This document shows positions 1-11,639 of a stretch of 38,856 bases of DNA, in pieces. The number at the start of each line of letters is the position of its first letter. The first letter of the stretch is position 1. Location: contig KB445801.1 of NCBI GenBank assembly GCA_000320605.2, positions 783,899 to 822,754 on the forward strand, read 5' to 3'. This DNA comes from Gelatoporia subvermispora B (taxonomy: Eukaryota > Basidiomycota > Agaricomycetes > Polyporales > Gelatoporiaceae). The notes below the pieces were generated by a model that saw only the letters and a list, made by a program, of their open reading frames with translations, was not told the origin of the DNA and made no database searches. Both the position numbers and the translations under genes were made by a program.

Positions 1-1023
1 ATACAATGGTGGAGGTCATAGCTGGAGCATAGCGTGCCCTGGGTTGTTGATGGACTGTGAATAACATAGGATAGTTCTTGCTAATAATGAGCGCCTATTG
101 CAGAAAGAACAATAACCAAAGCCTTGTCTTCTAAACGCAAGCATTCAATGATGGATATGTGACAGCAAAGACACCAATGCAGCTATTGCAGCTATTCTAG
201 CTATTTCTAGCTATTGCAGCTGTTGCAGCTATTTCATTTCGGGCGATCGCACACAAAAAGGTAAGAGGGTTTGTGAATGTTATGGTCAATGGAGAGGCCG
301 AGGACGATGCAATGTGCACCTAATCACCTCAAGAACAAAAGCAAAAGAAATAAGGACTCAACCGGACACATTTCTCCAGTTCGACAAAGTTTGCCACGTT
401 AGATATTGAATGTCAGGAAAGCCAACTGACAGCAGATCATGAAATCGAACATGGTTGCTACTCTTTCAGACCCACTGTTACTTTGAATCTTTGCCATGCC
501 TATACAGCTGGAGGAGGAAGCACTGGTAGAAACAATACGGAGAGCGTCATCATTCAGCATGTATTACAGCATGAATACGAGACAATGCACTACAATGTCC
601 CATCTGGCACGCTGACATCAGACAGACGGCTCCACATATCGACATATTGAGGAGATGAGCGAAGGAAGGTTTTGAGACTATGGTGCGGGCACAACACGTG
701 TGTGCACACACTCGAAACACCACAGTGATTTCCAAGACAGAGCAGCCAGAGAATTTGCGGAGATCACGACCGAGGAATAGGCCAAGTCAGTGAGGTGCAA
801 CATGAGTTGAACAGGTGCAGACTCACCTGGCATGAACCAGAGAAACGCACCATGTGTGGAGTGACTGGGTACGCGGCCAGGAGGACCTCATCGTCATTCC
901 CGACAGCGCTGCGGCAACACACTCTGAAAGCATATGGCTAATACATGACCGTATATCTTTGCAGCACGCGTACTCAAAGTCAGCCGCATTGTTTGTTTTT
1001 GCTGCTGAGACTCGAAACGGCTC
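1..1023. other. Gene-free AT-rich stretch with short AGCTATTGC-type repeats
   Basis: No convincing coding region is seen on either strand. Around 176-235 a short imperfect tandem repeat built on AGCTATT(GC)/(TCT) units occurs, which looks like a decayed microsatellite. The stretch lies upstream of the transposon remnants and may include the lost left end of the first hAT element, but I found no terminal inverted repeat to prove it. Confidence 0.4.
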
Positions 1024-1985
1024 TTGATTGGATCAAATCACAGTGCCTATGACATGGTAAAAACTACAAAAAGCAGCGCAAACTCCGTCACTATCGACAA
1101 TCTCGAAAATCTTGTCACAAGCATCATGGACTTGTGCACAAGCCTTCCCAACCATGTTCTAGACGGCACACAAGAGGACAAAATCCCTCATGTTATGGTC
1201 AATGTGAAGGTGGATACCCAGTGGGAGACCTTCAACTGCTGCCTTGAATTCCTGTTTGGACCTGGCTGCTACGATGAGCAAGGGTATCTTGTCCATGTTT
1301 GGCGGGGTCAGCATGGTATGAAGTTGGTAACAAACTACCTCAGAATTATCATTGGCGAGGATGCAATGTGCCCATTTTACAAGCTTATGTTCAACAAGCT
1401 GCAGTAGCTCGAAGCTGATCTACGCAAAATCAAGCAAGTGTCGAATTTTGTTGTTAAATTTAGCATCACTCACCTTGCCATCACTAGTGCAAAGTCGGCA
1501 GAGAACCGCTCGGGCACCGATGCACCCGTATCGATGCTCGTGCAGGATCCCTCTATGTCCTTGTTAGAGAGTGATCAACTGGGTGATAAGCAAAATGATG
1601 CACATATCGACCCGACTACCCGGTGACAGCTCGCTCAGATTGCAAAGAATGTCATGGATCAAGCATGTGTGATTGGGAAGGGTGGCAAGGGCAAAGGAAA
1701 GAAGAGCAAGACGAGCAATGGTACAAGTGCACCAAAGCGAAAGGGAATGGCAGTAGACAATGTTCATGCCTTAGCATACAACAGTTAGTTCTCGCGGCTG
1801 TATGCAAGTTGACATCGAACTCACCTTCGCAGATCTCTCTGGTCATGATAAAGACAAGGCGTACAAAGACCAACCAGCCTGCTGAGCACGTAGCAGCTTG
1901 GAGTCGACCGTTCCAAGCCTGCACTTAGACAAGGATGGTCTTGAGTTCCTGCCAGGATCCAAATCTTTGGGCACGGAGTCTGCAG
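1024..1985 (+). pseudogene. Unidentified coding remnant upstream of the first hAT transposase
   Basis: One frame starting at ATG 1024 stays open for 127 codons, then continues in the same frame past stops at 1405, 1624 and 1786. Few stops over about 800 bp suggests decayed coding DNA rather than chance. The last part is very basic, with Gly/Lys/Ser runs (about 1660-1760) like a nuclear or nucleic-acid-binding tail. I do not recognise the family. It could be an accessory ORF or the N-terminal part of the adjacent hAT element, or an unrelated older insertion. Confidence 0.35.
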
Positions 1986-2079
1986 ATGAGCTCAGTGAGA
2001 TGTCTACAATGGTAAGACATTATAGTTCTCACCAGTCTGTGCCTGTTCAAAACGCTTCAGGAATGTCCAGGAACTAGGT

Positions 2080-4835
2080 ACTGAGAAGGCCAAGTCAAAG
2101 GTGACGAACAAGAAATAGCAATGCAAACAGAAGAGAGACCAGAAAGTGAAAAAGCGCAAAGAATTGGGAGAAGCATCACAGAAGAAGTCCTGAGTTGTTA
2201 CTATAAGCTCTGAGTCGGAGTCTGATGGCCAGTCAGCAATGTGCAAGGTTGACAAACATGAAGCGGAAGTCGAGAGGCATCACGAGGCAGGAACATGTGG
2301 GCCTCTCAACCATACACTCCAGCACTGGCACAAGCCCAGAGCCGCCCAAAGCAAGATGGGCCAGAAGCGCTGGGTTTTCACCTGCCGGTACTGCAAGCCT
2401 CAGCGCTTGATCAAGCGCACAGCCAACGCTGCGACCTTTCAAGACAAATACCCCAAACCTACCGTTGGCAACCTGTCTACTCACTTGCGAACTGACCACC
2501 CCGACAAAAACGACGACACTGACGACTCCAACAAGACTACTAATCCTGCCGTTGAGGGCGACTCTGGCAATATGACCTGGGCCAGAGGTCTGAAGTTACA
2601 TGGCAGCCGACAACTGATGGACAAGTTCCTTGCTGATGGTCTGGATAACCCGCAAATTGAGCCGACACAGGATGGGTTCCAGACAATGCTTGCCTTGTGG
2701 GTATTCGACGACGACTTGCCGTTCACCATGGGAGAGTTGGGGGCCTCAGGCGGGTCTTTCAGTACATCCAGAGTTAATTTCCCTTGCCCTCTGACACGAT
2801 AATTTGCAACATTCTTGCACGAATATGTGTGCAGCTGCACAATGGGCTTGTAAAAGAACTCGTAATATGTCGTACCTTACTTATATTCTGTTTTTGCTCA
2901 CATCTCACATCTCCAGGTGGTAACCTCTTGCATTGCATATTCTACGGATACATGGACCACCCCACAAATGATGTTTATGTTTGTGGGGACCCTCGCCCAT
3001 TTTATCAACAACACATGGCGGCTTGTCAATTTTTGACATCTCGCTGATGACGAGCACCGTGGTGTTTGTGCAGCAAAGGCCTTTGTGGAATCCGGCCCCA
3101 AACGTGGGAGCCTGAATAAGATAAGTCCCTTTTTGATTCTTGCTTGACCTATGCACGACAACTGATCTCTTGTCGTTCTTACTTCATAGCCGTCACCATG
3201 GATAATGCCTTTGCAAATACAGTTCTCACTCACACGTTTGAGCACCTTTTGCGTGAGCGATATAACATATCCTTCAACGCAAAGAATGGCTACATTTGCT
3301 GCCTTACCCATGTGGTTAATCTCGTGATACAGAAGATAATGTACACTTTGGGCAAAGCAGAAGATCTGGAATCTGTCAACTACTATCTAGCACAAAAATT
3401 CTTACCCCTTCATTATGATGCTGTGGCTGACGATATTGTCCAGAATCTCGAGAGTACAGAGCTTGCTGATGCCAATGAAGTGGAATGCAGCAATGAGAGT
3501 GAACACAAGAAAATGGAACTAGATGTGGAGAATTCAGCATGTCTAACTCCGACTCGACTCAGAAGGTAGAGTCTCGCAGTCTCTTGGGTGTTTATTTTGA
3601 TTTGCTAATGCATCTTGAATTATTCTAGCTTCGCATCACCATCCGGAAGATCGTGAGCTCACCTCAGTGTCGCTCATTGTATAGATGCTGCGCCAAGAAG
3701 AAATTTGCTGGCAAGAAGAAGTATGAAGGCCTGGAGAAACTCATGCCAATTTGGGACGTTGTAACACGATGAAATTGTACTCACGCGATGATTGAGCGGG
3801 CACTCCTACTGCGTCATGTATGTGTGAATTCCCATCCCTCAGGCCTTATAGAACTGATACCTTGGGCAGGCCATCAACCTGTGGGTTGACGAGTTTGATG
3901 AACTTTAGATCTTGCCCTTTTTGCTGAGGAATGGGCAGAACTGGAGCGCTTGTGTGCCCTACTTTTGGTATGTGTAATTATTGTCATGATGGTATTTATT
4001 TATAGAGCTTCCGAGAAATGTATAGATCTTCACGGAAGTGATCTTCACGGAAGTGACAAGGTCAATATCCTTGTCCGAGACTCCGCCCCTACCTTGGGTT
4101 CTGCCAATGTACGAATTAATGAAGAACACCCTCTCAAATACCATCAACTTCTCAACGGATGCAAAGCTCAACAGCGCTGCAACAGCGGGGCTAAACAAGC
4201 TCCTTACGTGGTCTATTTTACATTGATCTACGTAACAACTTAGAAATAACAGTGTGCCATCCTGCCTTGCGCCAGGCATGGTTTAGCACTATTAGTCCAG
4301 ATGACAAACGGAAGGCTGTCACCCTTTTTGAACATGTTTACGAGACATATGAAAACCAGATGCCTAAGCCGGCAAAGGCCATGGAGCCAATCACAGGAAC
4401 ACTGAAAGCATCCAAAAGCTTTCTAGGTAACTTAACATCGTCATCAACATTAAGGAGGATGCAAAGACCGCCAAATTGTCGGAGTTGGAGCGCTGGCAAC
4501 GTGGTGATGGAGGCGCAGGTGATCCATATGACCCACTAGAATGGTGGAAGGTCCGTGGTTTTATGCATGTGTTCATGGTGATCGCTGACCCTGACTACTA
4601 ACAGACTCACGAGACGGAGTTCAAGGTCATATCCCGCATAGCGAAGGACTTTCTGGCTATCCCAGGTGCTAGTGTGGCCGTCGAGCGGCTCTTCTCGTCA
4701 TCCCATCATACTTGTGCTCATACTCGATGCTCTCTAAAGATGGAGACCATCACAGAGCTGATGTGTGTAAAGGAGTGAACTCGTGAGGGTTTGCTTGAGA
4801 TGCTTCCTGCAATGAAGAAGAAGTTCGGATTGTAA
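2080..4835 (+). pseudogene. Decayed hAT-family transposase (element 1)
   Basis: Pieces of a hAT DNA transposase appear in order across several frames, separated by short introns, frameshifts and stops. A BED-type zinc finger lies near 2360-2500 (CRYC, then a HLRTDH histidine pair). A segment of the type WVFDDDLPFT follows at 2698-2730. A conserved DTWTTPQM block is at about 2950, and a block with MDNAFANT and CLTHVVNLV at 3195-3340 carries the RNase H-like core. WVLPMYELM is near 4095, and the HPALRQAW block is at 4258. The C-terminal dimerisation domain (SVAVERLFSSS, SLKMETITELM) is at 4670-4770. A TGA interrupts this last block at 4776. Clear TIRs and a target duplication were not found, so the element edges are unknown. 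Certainly non-functional. Confidence 0.8.
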
Positions 4836-4836
4836 A

Positions 4837-4918
4837 CCATTTAGTTGAGTTTAATTACTGTTTATTTACTGTTTACTGTTTGTTTACAAAAAGTCTGTAA
4901 ACATAAACTAAATGGTTG
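4837..4918. repeat. 12-bp perfect inverted repeat downstream of hAT element 1
   Basis: AACCATTTAGTT (4837-4848) is matched exactly by AACTAAATGGTT (4907-4918). The loop is AT-rich and holds several ACTGTTTA-like direct repeats. It starts just after the transposase stop, so it may be the subterminal region of the hAT element or a small foldback insertion. Confidence 0.5.
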
Positions 4919-5435
4919 GAGCCTTACCGTGTAGGTAAAGACTATGAATTGCAGCTAACCTATTGCACGGAGTAATAACTCCTCTATAGTATATCAGCTC
5001 AGGGCTCTACAGGTATGTGTAATAGATCTACTCACCTCAGTCTCCGTGTAGGTAAAGACTAAGGTACTCAGACGCAAGTCGCAACAAACTGAACTATGGA
5101 TTAGGTAAGCAGAACTGCGACATATCAATATGTACCATAGCCTCGTGTCCTTGTGGTGTGTCCACACCCGGTGACCTCTCGTCGCCTACTAGACTTCCAA
5201 CATAAAAGTATATGAATGTGAATGCAATTGTTATTGAATAGATTATGAAGTGCGTGGAGTGAGATGTATGAATGTCTGCAGGGTATGTAATGCGATGAGA
5301 CGGGCATAGATACATAGCAGGGCTAGGGAATATGGGCAGTTGTGGGCAGGTAATGTAAACGCTGGCATCGCTGCATACCTTACCGCTGCGTGCAAGACGT
5401 GGGCACGCGCTGGAGACGGTCGCCGTGCGTATATA
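4919..5435. other. Intergenic DNA with an 18-bp direct repeat
   Basis: No gene is seen. The 18-bp word CCGTGTAGGTAAAGACTA occurs at 4927-4944 and again at 5044-5061, 117 bp apart and in the same orientation. It may mark an old insertion or a local duplication. The rest up to the next hAT target site shows nothing that I can name. Confidence 0.4.
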
Positions 5436-8040
5436 CTATATAGTAGTATTGCGGGGTCCTGTCCTCGGGACCGCGAAAGACTGGTAACGGAACCGAACTG
5501 GCACTGGTCAGGACAGGACAGTCCAGCGGTCTGTATGCGGTCCTGTCCTTGCTCCCGGTCCCAGTCCTCTTACTCGGCCCACAAAAAGAGGACTGCAGGG
5601 ACCAACCATGACCAGTCCTGGACCACCCGTGAGGACCGGTCTAAGTCGGTCCTCGCTGCCAGACATCTCGTACTACTGTAGCTTACATAACTTGAAACCT
5701 TATATATTACTGGATCTGGCCAAAAATCATTGCATTGCCACTGTCTGCAGACCTCAGGACTCTGGGACATCATCTGCATCAGCTCCTATGTCAGAGGTAA
5801 CTCGCCCGGTACGAAAAATCATTCTCACGGAGAAGGCTGCTCAGCTTACCGAGCATTCCACAGCCTCCAAAAAAAAGGTCACATCTCCACAACGTCTTGC
5901 TCTAACTCCGGGCCTAATAGCGATGCCATGAGCAATGAACTACAAGCACCAACGTCACTGCAAACTGAGCCGGTTGCCAAGAAGAACTCCCGAGCTTGCA
6001 AACGACAGGCTCAGCCGAGTGATTCGGATAATGACTCGATCGATAGCTCACCTCCAGCACGCAAGCAAAAGGTGGCTATCAGTGACACTTCCTCCGCCGT
6101 CATCGAGTTAGATGGAACTGGGTCGGAGGATGGGTCCGAGCTGCCCGAGAGCAGTAGTGATGCTGCTGAACTATCCGAGGTATGTACATATCATATGAGC
6201 TCGGTGTTAGCAGTGAAAGTAACTTGAGATCTTACCAGAATGAGATAATTGAATTGCCCTCTCGCATCTTCACTAAGACCGATGAGGTTTGCGACCTGGA
6301 GACCATTTTCAGGGTCTGCAAGAAGGTCAGCTTTGTCAATGGGAACGGCAAGACCATTAAGGCCAAGGGCCACTTCTGCATGATTTGCCAGTAAGTTACA
6401 TATAATTACGCGAGCTCTGAGAGCACTTACCAGAGTCGTAGGCAAACTCCCAAGCTGAAGTGTGCAAAAGGCGCACGTGCTGGCCTGTATACCGGGAGTA
6501 ACATGACCTGTCAGCACCATATCGCGGCAGCACATTTTGATGAGTACGCCAAACAATGCAAAGTCGCTGATGTTCAGGAAAAAAATGCAGCAATCCCTAG
6601 GCAGGTGAAGGAGGAACGAGAGGCAGCAGCAGCAAACAAGAAGGTTCAAACCACGCTTGACAGCGTGGTCAAAAAGGGAATTGTGCCAACCGCATTCACA
6701 TGGGAGGCAATCACAGACGCTGTGGGCCAGCATGTTGTTCTTGGCGACCAGGTCTGAGTGTCCTCTTACTGCTTGATGTCTTGATGTCTTATGGCTCTCG
6801 CTCTGTCACAGGCTCTCCTACTAGCCAATCAGCCATTCTTTACGAACTGCCTTGTCGTTATGAGGCCGAAGACGACACACAAAGACTTGCCCAAGCGCGA
6901 TGCTATCAAGACCTACATTTGCAACAAGTTCATCGACCACATGGAACAGCTCTGCATCAATATTAAAGAGCACGCGCCCGGTGAGATATCCCCCAACTGG
7001 GACATGTGGAGCCGCGATCACACGAAGGAGCCCTTCTTGGGAATGGTCGCCCAATGGGTTCAAGTTCGCAATGGAAAATGGAGTATGCGGGTTGAGATTA
7101 TTGCCATGCATTGCGTCTTTGGCGAACACAGCAGTGACAACCTCGGGAAGTATTTTCTGTGCCTGATGGACTGTGCCGGGATTACTTCACCCACGCATAG
7201 CAAGGTACGCCGCTGGCTTCTCGCTCTTTTCAGTGAAGTTAACTACTGGCTCTCCTAGCTTGGGCACATCACATCCGACAATGCGAGCAGCAATGACACT
7301 GCAGCCCTCAAAATCAAGACCCTCCTTGCACGCCGGAGCATCACAAATTGGTCTGCAGGCGAGCGCAAACTTAGCTGCCTCAGACACGTCATAAACCTTG
7401 CAATTGAGGACTTTATGTCCATGGTTACACGCATTGGTGTGACTGAGACCAAGCAAGCCATTTGGGAGTACAACCCCCAGCTCCCAGAGAATTGTGTGGT
7501 CATTGGAGACCTTGACGTTGTTGCTGTTCTTTGCACGCTAACAGTAAAGGTAAGTGGCACCCGTATACTCAAGCCTGACTAATTACTGACTAATTACCTT
7601 CTCATAGATTTAGGCTTCCGGTCAGTGGAAAGACCTGTTCTTTCAGCTTCAGCAAAATGCGGGCATTGATTCCCCACTTGTCATACCGCTCCATGCAAAC
7701 ACCCGCTGGGGCATGGCTTGGAAGATGTGTGATCGGGCCGAGCGCCTGCGCAATGTTATCGACACCTTCGTGGCCATTGCAGACTCAAAGTTCGGTCCAA
7801 TGACCATTATTCGGAAAAGTAGCAAGATTGTTAAGAAGATCCCATGAAGTGCCTTTCGACTTGAGGCCCCGGACTGGCAACGTGTGCCATTGCGCAGACA
7901 TTCTCACGGTATGTATGTATACGCGCAATGGTATAGTGTGCTAACCTGATCGTACAACAGGATGCTAACCACTACCAGCAAACGGGATCCTCAGATAAAA
8001 TACCGACACTTCATTGCGTCATTCCGGCAATGGAAAGCTT

Positions 8041-8238
8041 TGTAACGGCCACATTACCTAACCTTCCTGATTTGGACATTCGTAGATTACATTGATAGCG
8101 ACCTCCTGTACTCTTCGACGAACCAATGCCAGTAGCGGGTCCCCCGACCCGGTTTTCTCGTCCGTTATGTCTGCGTTCAGCCTGATAGTAACGAGCGCAA
8201 TCTCTCTCGCCTGACCCACGACTCCGGTGCCCATTACA
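8041..8238 (+). repeat. 5' LTR of the non-autonomous element
   Basis: 198-bp LTR, TGTAAC...TTACA. By hand alignment it differs from the 3' LTR by about 16 substitutions, all transitions, plus a 2-nt indel. It holds the presumed transcript start word GACGAACCAA (8117-8126). Confidence 0.88.
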
Positions 8239-9684
8239 GTTTGGTTCGTCCACCAACTCGAGCTTTTGCTCAAAATTTGTCGTCTCGTCCTTGCTCGTAT
8301 CCTCGTGCCTCACGCTCAGCCATCTACTTCCCACGCTGCCAACTCTCATATGAGCGCAGTTCTCGTGCTCATTAAGACACTCCCACGTAGCCTGCGACCT
8401 ATGCTCTTCAGCAATTCCGTTGCTCCTATCCCCTTGCCCATACGTCAACCGCTCGGAAACCACCGCAGTTCGGTCGACCACAGCCCGGACTCCTCCATTG
8501 CCAGTGGAGATATTCCTTGTTGGAGTTTAGGATCCCTCATTTATTGCATTGTTTGTCCTTTTCTTGACTCCTGACCACCAATTTCCCCGTTAACCCCTGT
8601 CCGGTCACTCTGCAAACATCCACCTGTGCTCGACCTACCCACCTTCCCCTCGTCTATTCCAGCTCATCTCCAACTCGCCACAAGATCGCCTCGATTTCCG
8701 CTCTGCTACGTCGCGGAAAGTCTTGGCAGAAAAGAAGGGGATAGAGGGAGTGAAGACGAACCCTTGAAGGGCGCGGAGAGCGGAGCAGAGCAACAGCGCG
8801 TGCCTGTACGGAGACCTCTCAGACAACTGACAAGAGACAGCCCAAAGTAGACGTAGGGCTGACTCGCGTTGAGTCAGCACAGTCCATGCAGGTTCGCAGC
8901 AAAGGCGGAGATCCTGTGCATGGACACAGGTCTCTCTTGACTCTTGTATCTTCCGGCAATCCCTTTGGCGTTCCCCAGCAAATTTTCACACCTTTTCACG
9001 GCCTCGTCAAGAACCCCTTTTCATTGCTTTTCACCACCATTTTCGACATTCAGCCCTCCTGGAACACCTTGAACTCGACAATCTCATTATTGCCCCATGC
9101 ATCATTGCTCAACCTCTCACATCCCGCATAACCAATCCCATATTCGGTCTCATTCCCCTCTCAACGTCCACGTTCAGTGCTTTCGTACCCAACTCTGACC
9201 CCTGTCCTCAGCCATCCGACTCGTTGCCTTTTCTCCCCAGTGCATTCTTCATCTCCGACATTCCGACTCTCAGCTTTCAGCCCTCGTTTCTCGTCCCTGT
9301 TGCCATAGGTTTTGGTCTAAGCAAATTCCTCGTCATTCTTGGTCTTCCCAGGCTTTGGTCTCGGTTGACACCTCGTCTCATCTCAACTCTCGTCATGGCT
9401 GGAGTAGCACACTCCTATGAATTTATATAACATCCTCGCGCCCCCGATGCCTCTCGTAGCCCATTGTGCTTCCTGATCACCTTGCCCCCTGTCCCCTCGT
9501 ATCTGACCCTTGTTTCCTGCTTCCTGACCTTTTCCAGTATTCACGTCCTGCACTGCGTCCTTACTGCTTACATTTATATCAACTTGCACCTTGTACTCTC
9601 TCCCATTCTATCCCTCTAGCTTACAGTTCCCTAGCTACGCCTCTCGTCGCCTCTCCTCGAGCCACAGCTTGAAGGAGGAGATGG

Positions 9685-9880
9685 TGTAACGGCCACGTTA
9701 CCTAACCTTCCTGATTTGAATACTCGTAGATTACATCGATAGCGACCTCCTGTACTCTTCGATGAACCAACACCAGTAGCGGGTCCCCCAACCCGGTTTT
9801 CTCACCCGTCATGTCTGTGTTCAGCCCGATAGTAAAGCGCGATCTCTCTCGCCTGACCCACGACTCCAGTGCCCATTACA
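9685..9880 (+). repeat. 3' LTR of the non-autonomous element
   Basis: 196-bp LTR preceded by a polypurine tract. The self-primer word is changed to GATGAACCAA here, one C-to-T change from the 5' copy. Followed by the target duplication AGCTT. Confidence 0.88.
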
Positions 9881-11022
9881 AGCTTATGCACACGCTGGGA
9901 AAAGAAGGCCGCTGATCCAAAATACAGCATTTTCTGTCCTGCAATTGAGCGCGATCTTGAAAAGCTTAGCAAATATTACTCGAAGCTTGACAACTCGCAA
10001 GTGTATATCATGTCTCTATGTAAGTGAATTTATTCCATTGCAGGCCTTTGCTCAAAGTGATCTTGCAGTTGTGCATCCCTACTACAAGTTACAATACATC
10101 GAGAAGAAGTGAGGTGGTGCCGCGAAACAGCAGGTGGAGATGGAAGCAGGAAACTATGATGCTATCAACTGGCAAGAGCATGCTTGGAAGACTATCGAGG
10201 ATGCAGTAAGTGCTTCTATTTCTTCAAGGACAAAGCGAGCTAATATTGCTATATGAGATGGCAGAATACTGGCCTAAACGACTGGGGGCTATACCAAATG
10301 TGCCATCTGGTAATCCTGACATATTGCAGATTCCTGCCGATGCTAGTGAGAACAACTTTGACCGTGCACGCAAGCAGCACTTCACTAGTGATTCAACAGG
10401 TGGATGGAAGGCTGAACTGAACCGCTATCTCCAGGATCCCACCATCGATGTCACAAAGGACAAAGATACGGTGCAATGGTGGGAGGTGAGTCACATATTT
10501 ATTTGGTTGTTACACACGTATACTAATGGATACATTCATAGCGTCATGGACAAGTCTATCCTACCGTCGCATGAATTGCTCTGGATGTTCTGCCGATCCC
10601 AGCAACTGGTGTACCATGCGAGCAGCTTTTCTCGCGTTCAGGCCACATTTCGACAGACCGTCACTCATGTCTCGGCTCCGATGTCGTTGAATGGCTCGAG
10701 GTGCTGAGCTATAACTGGAGCAAGAATGTTGTTGACTACGCGCACATCAACAGTGAGATGGAGGATGATCTCGGGGACAAGTTGCATGAGTATGAACTCA
10801 TGCTCAAAGAGGAGACTGCATTCGCAGATGGTGGCTTCGAGGAGCCTGACTTGGATGCAGATCAGTGATGGGCTGCGTAGATAGTTCTCGTGCATGTACC
10901 CTCTGTAACTGAACTGCCAAAGACCAGTCTGAACCGGTTCTGTGCTGTCTGAGACCGGTCCAGACTGCTTATGGTCCAGGACCGACTGTGACCGGTCCGA
11001 GACTGCAATGGGACTGCAGTTA

Positions 11023-11518
11023 GGACCCGGGCAGCTCCCTATTAGGTAAGGCCCCAGTTAGCATATTTGACCCCCCCGAAATCACGAAATCCTTGTCCAT
11101 TTTTAGCATATTTGAGGCCAAAAAGCCGGAAGCCTATGGCCCCCGTTGCATATTTTCGGGTCAGGTGACTGGCGCGACGCATCTTTCAGGTGCTGGTGAC
11201 CGCTCACCACACGGCTACTGCGCACCACAAGTGGCACTGTTCCACTCTGTGGCTCACGCAAACGCTTTTCCTTCGCGTATCGTTCCGTGGCTTTGATGTT
11301 TGTAATATAGCTTCACGGAAACATGAGCTGCAAGCACGGATTTTACACTTGGGAGGGGCGTGACAAATTGTGACCAAATGTGTCACATCTGAGCACGTGA
11401 TGTGACTCCGTGACTAGTCTAGGGCACCCATAGCATATTTTGCACCCAAATCGTTGCATATTTGAGGCTATTTTAGGGTCTCACCGGGGCCTTACCTATA
11501 GGGGAGCTGCCCGGGTCC
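11023..11518. mobile_element. Foldback/MITE-like element near the right end of hAT element 2
   Basis: Inverted arms of about 34 bp face each other: GGACCCGGGCAGCTCCCTAT onward at 11023, and its near-perfect reverse complement ending at 11518. The inner part of the arms contains AGGTAAGGCCCC. The palindrome CCCGGG sits in both arms (11026-11031, 11510-11515), so it cannot be told whether it is a 6-bp target duplication or part of the arm. If it is a target site, the element is 11032-11509. The interior carries five copies of GCATATTT (11061, 11106, 11148, 11433, 11456) and no coding sequence. Confidence 0.65.
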
Positions 11519-11639
11519 TTTGCAGTTCCAGTCCTGGTTTCACATATTTGGGTATGTCCTGTCCTGGTCCCAGTCCTCAGTCCTTAATTTTGGGGTCAAA
11601 AAACCGGACTGGACAGGACCCCGCAACACTACTATATAG

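Larger units (their letters stand above)
8041..9880 (+). mobile_element. Non-autonomous LTR retrotransposon (LARD/TRIM-like) inside the hAT gene
   Basis: Direct LTRs lie at 8041-8238 and 9685-9880. Both start TGTAACGGCC and end CCCATTACA. The 5-bp duplication AGCTT flanks the element (8036-8040, 9881-9885), and removing the element rejoins the hAT reading frame. A polypurine tract (GAAGGAGGAGATGG, 9671-9684) lies right before the 3' LTR. Downstream of the 5' LTR, TTGGTTCGTC (8241-8250) is the exact reverse complement of GACGAACCAA inside the same LTR (8117-8126). This suggests a self-primed, Tf1-like start of reverse transcription. The 1446-bp interior has no recognisable gag or pol. It is probably mobilised in trans by a Ty3/gypsy-type relative. 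Confidence 0.85.
5788..10868 (+). pseudogene. hAT transposase gene of element 2, broken
   Basis: Several exons can be followed in order. First comes a Ser/Asp-rich N-terminal part (5930-6179), then an intron (6180-6237). A BED-like Cys/His module follows (HFCMICQ near 6370, MTCQHHIAAAH at 6503). The catalytic-core blocks PNWDMWSRD (about 6990), GEHSSDNLGKYF (about 7120), ITSDNASSND (about 7268) and CLRHVINLAIEDF (about 7375) are next. After the block PLHANTRWGMAW (7690) the gene is split at 8040 by an LTR element and resumes at 9881. The C-terminal dimerisation domain lies near 10550-10750 (GVPCEQLFSRSGH), and the frame ends at TGA 10866-10868. In-frame TGA codons at 7845, 10110 and 10572 each sit where Trp would be expected. 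A frame change around 5870-5930 is also likely. Non-functional. Confidence 0.85.
5436..11639 (+). mobile_element. hAT transposon (element 2) with intact ends, nested with other insertions
   Basis: The element runs 5444-11631. Its left end TAGTATTGCGGGGTCCTGTC is matched by the reverse complement of the right end with one mismatch (TAGTGTTG in place of TAGTATTG). The 8-bp sequence CTATATAG flanks it directly at 5436-5443 and 11632-11639, which is the hAT target-duplication length. The target is itself a palindrome. Both subterminal regions are crowded with GGTCCTGTCC, ACCGGTC and CAGTCCTG words, typical of transposase-binding repeats. The element carries a decayed transposase gene, an LTR element (8041-9880) and a foldback element (about 11023-11518). 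Without the LTR insertion the element would be about 4.3 kb. Confidence 0.88.

Noticed and set aside
178..235. CRISPR-like repeat array
   Set aside because: Units are about 9 bp, imperfect and without spacers, in a eukaryotic genome. It is a microsatellite.
8239..9684. Possible gag-like genes inside the non-autonomous LTR element
   Set aside because: Open frames are under 120 codons, without zinc knuckle, protease or reverse transcriptase motifs. The interior is better described as non-coding.
7845..10574. Classical RIP (CpA to TpA) as the cause of the hAT stop codons
   Set aside because: The affected cytosines on the opposite strand are in CpC context, not CpA, and the element is not strongly AT-shifted.
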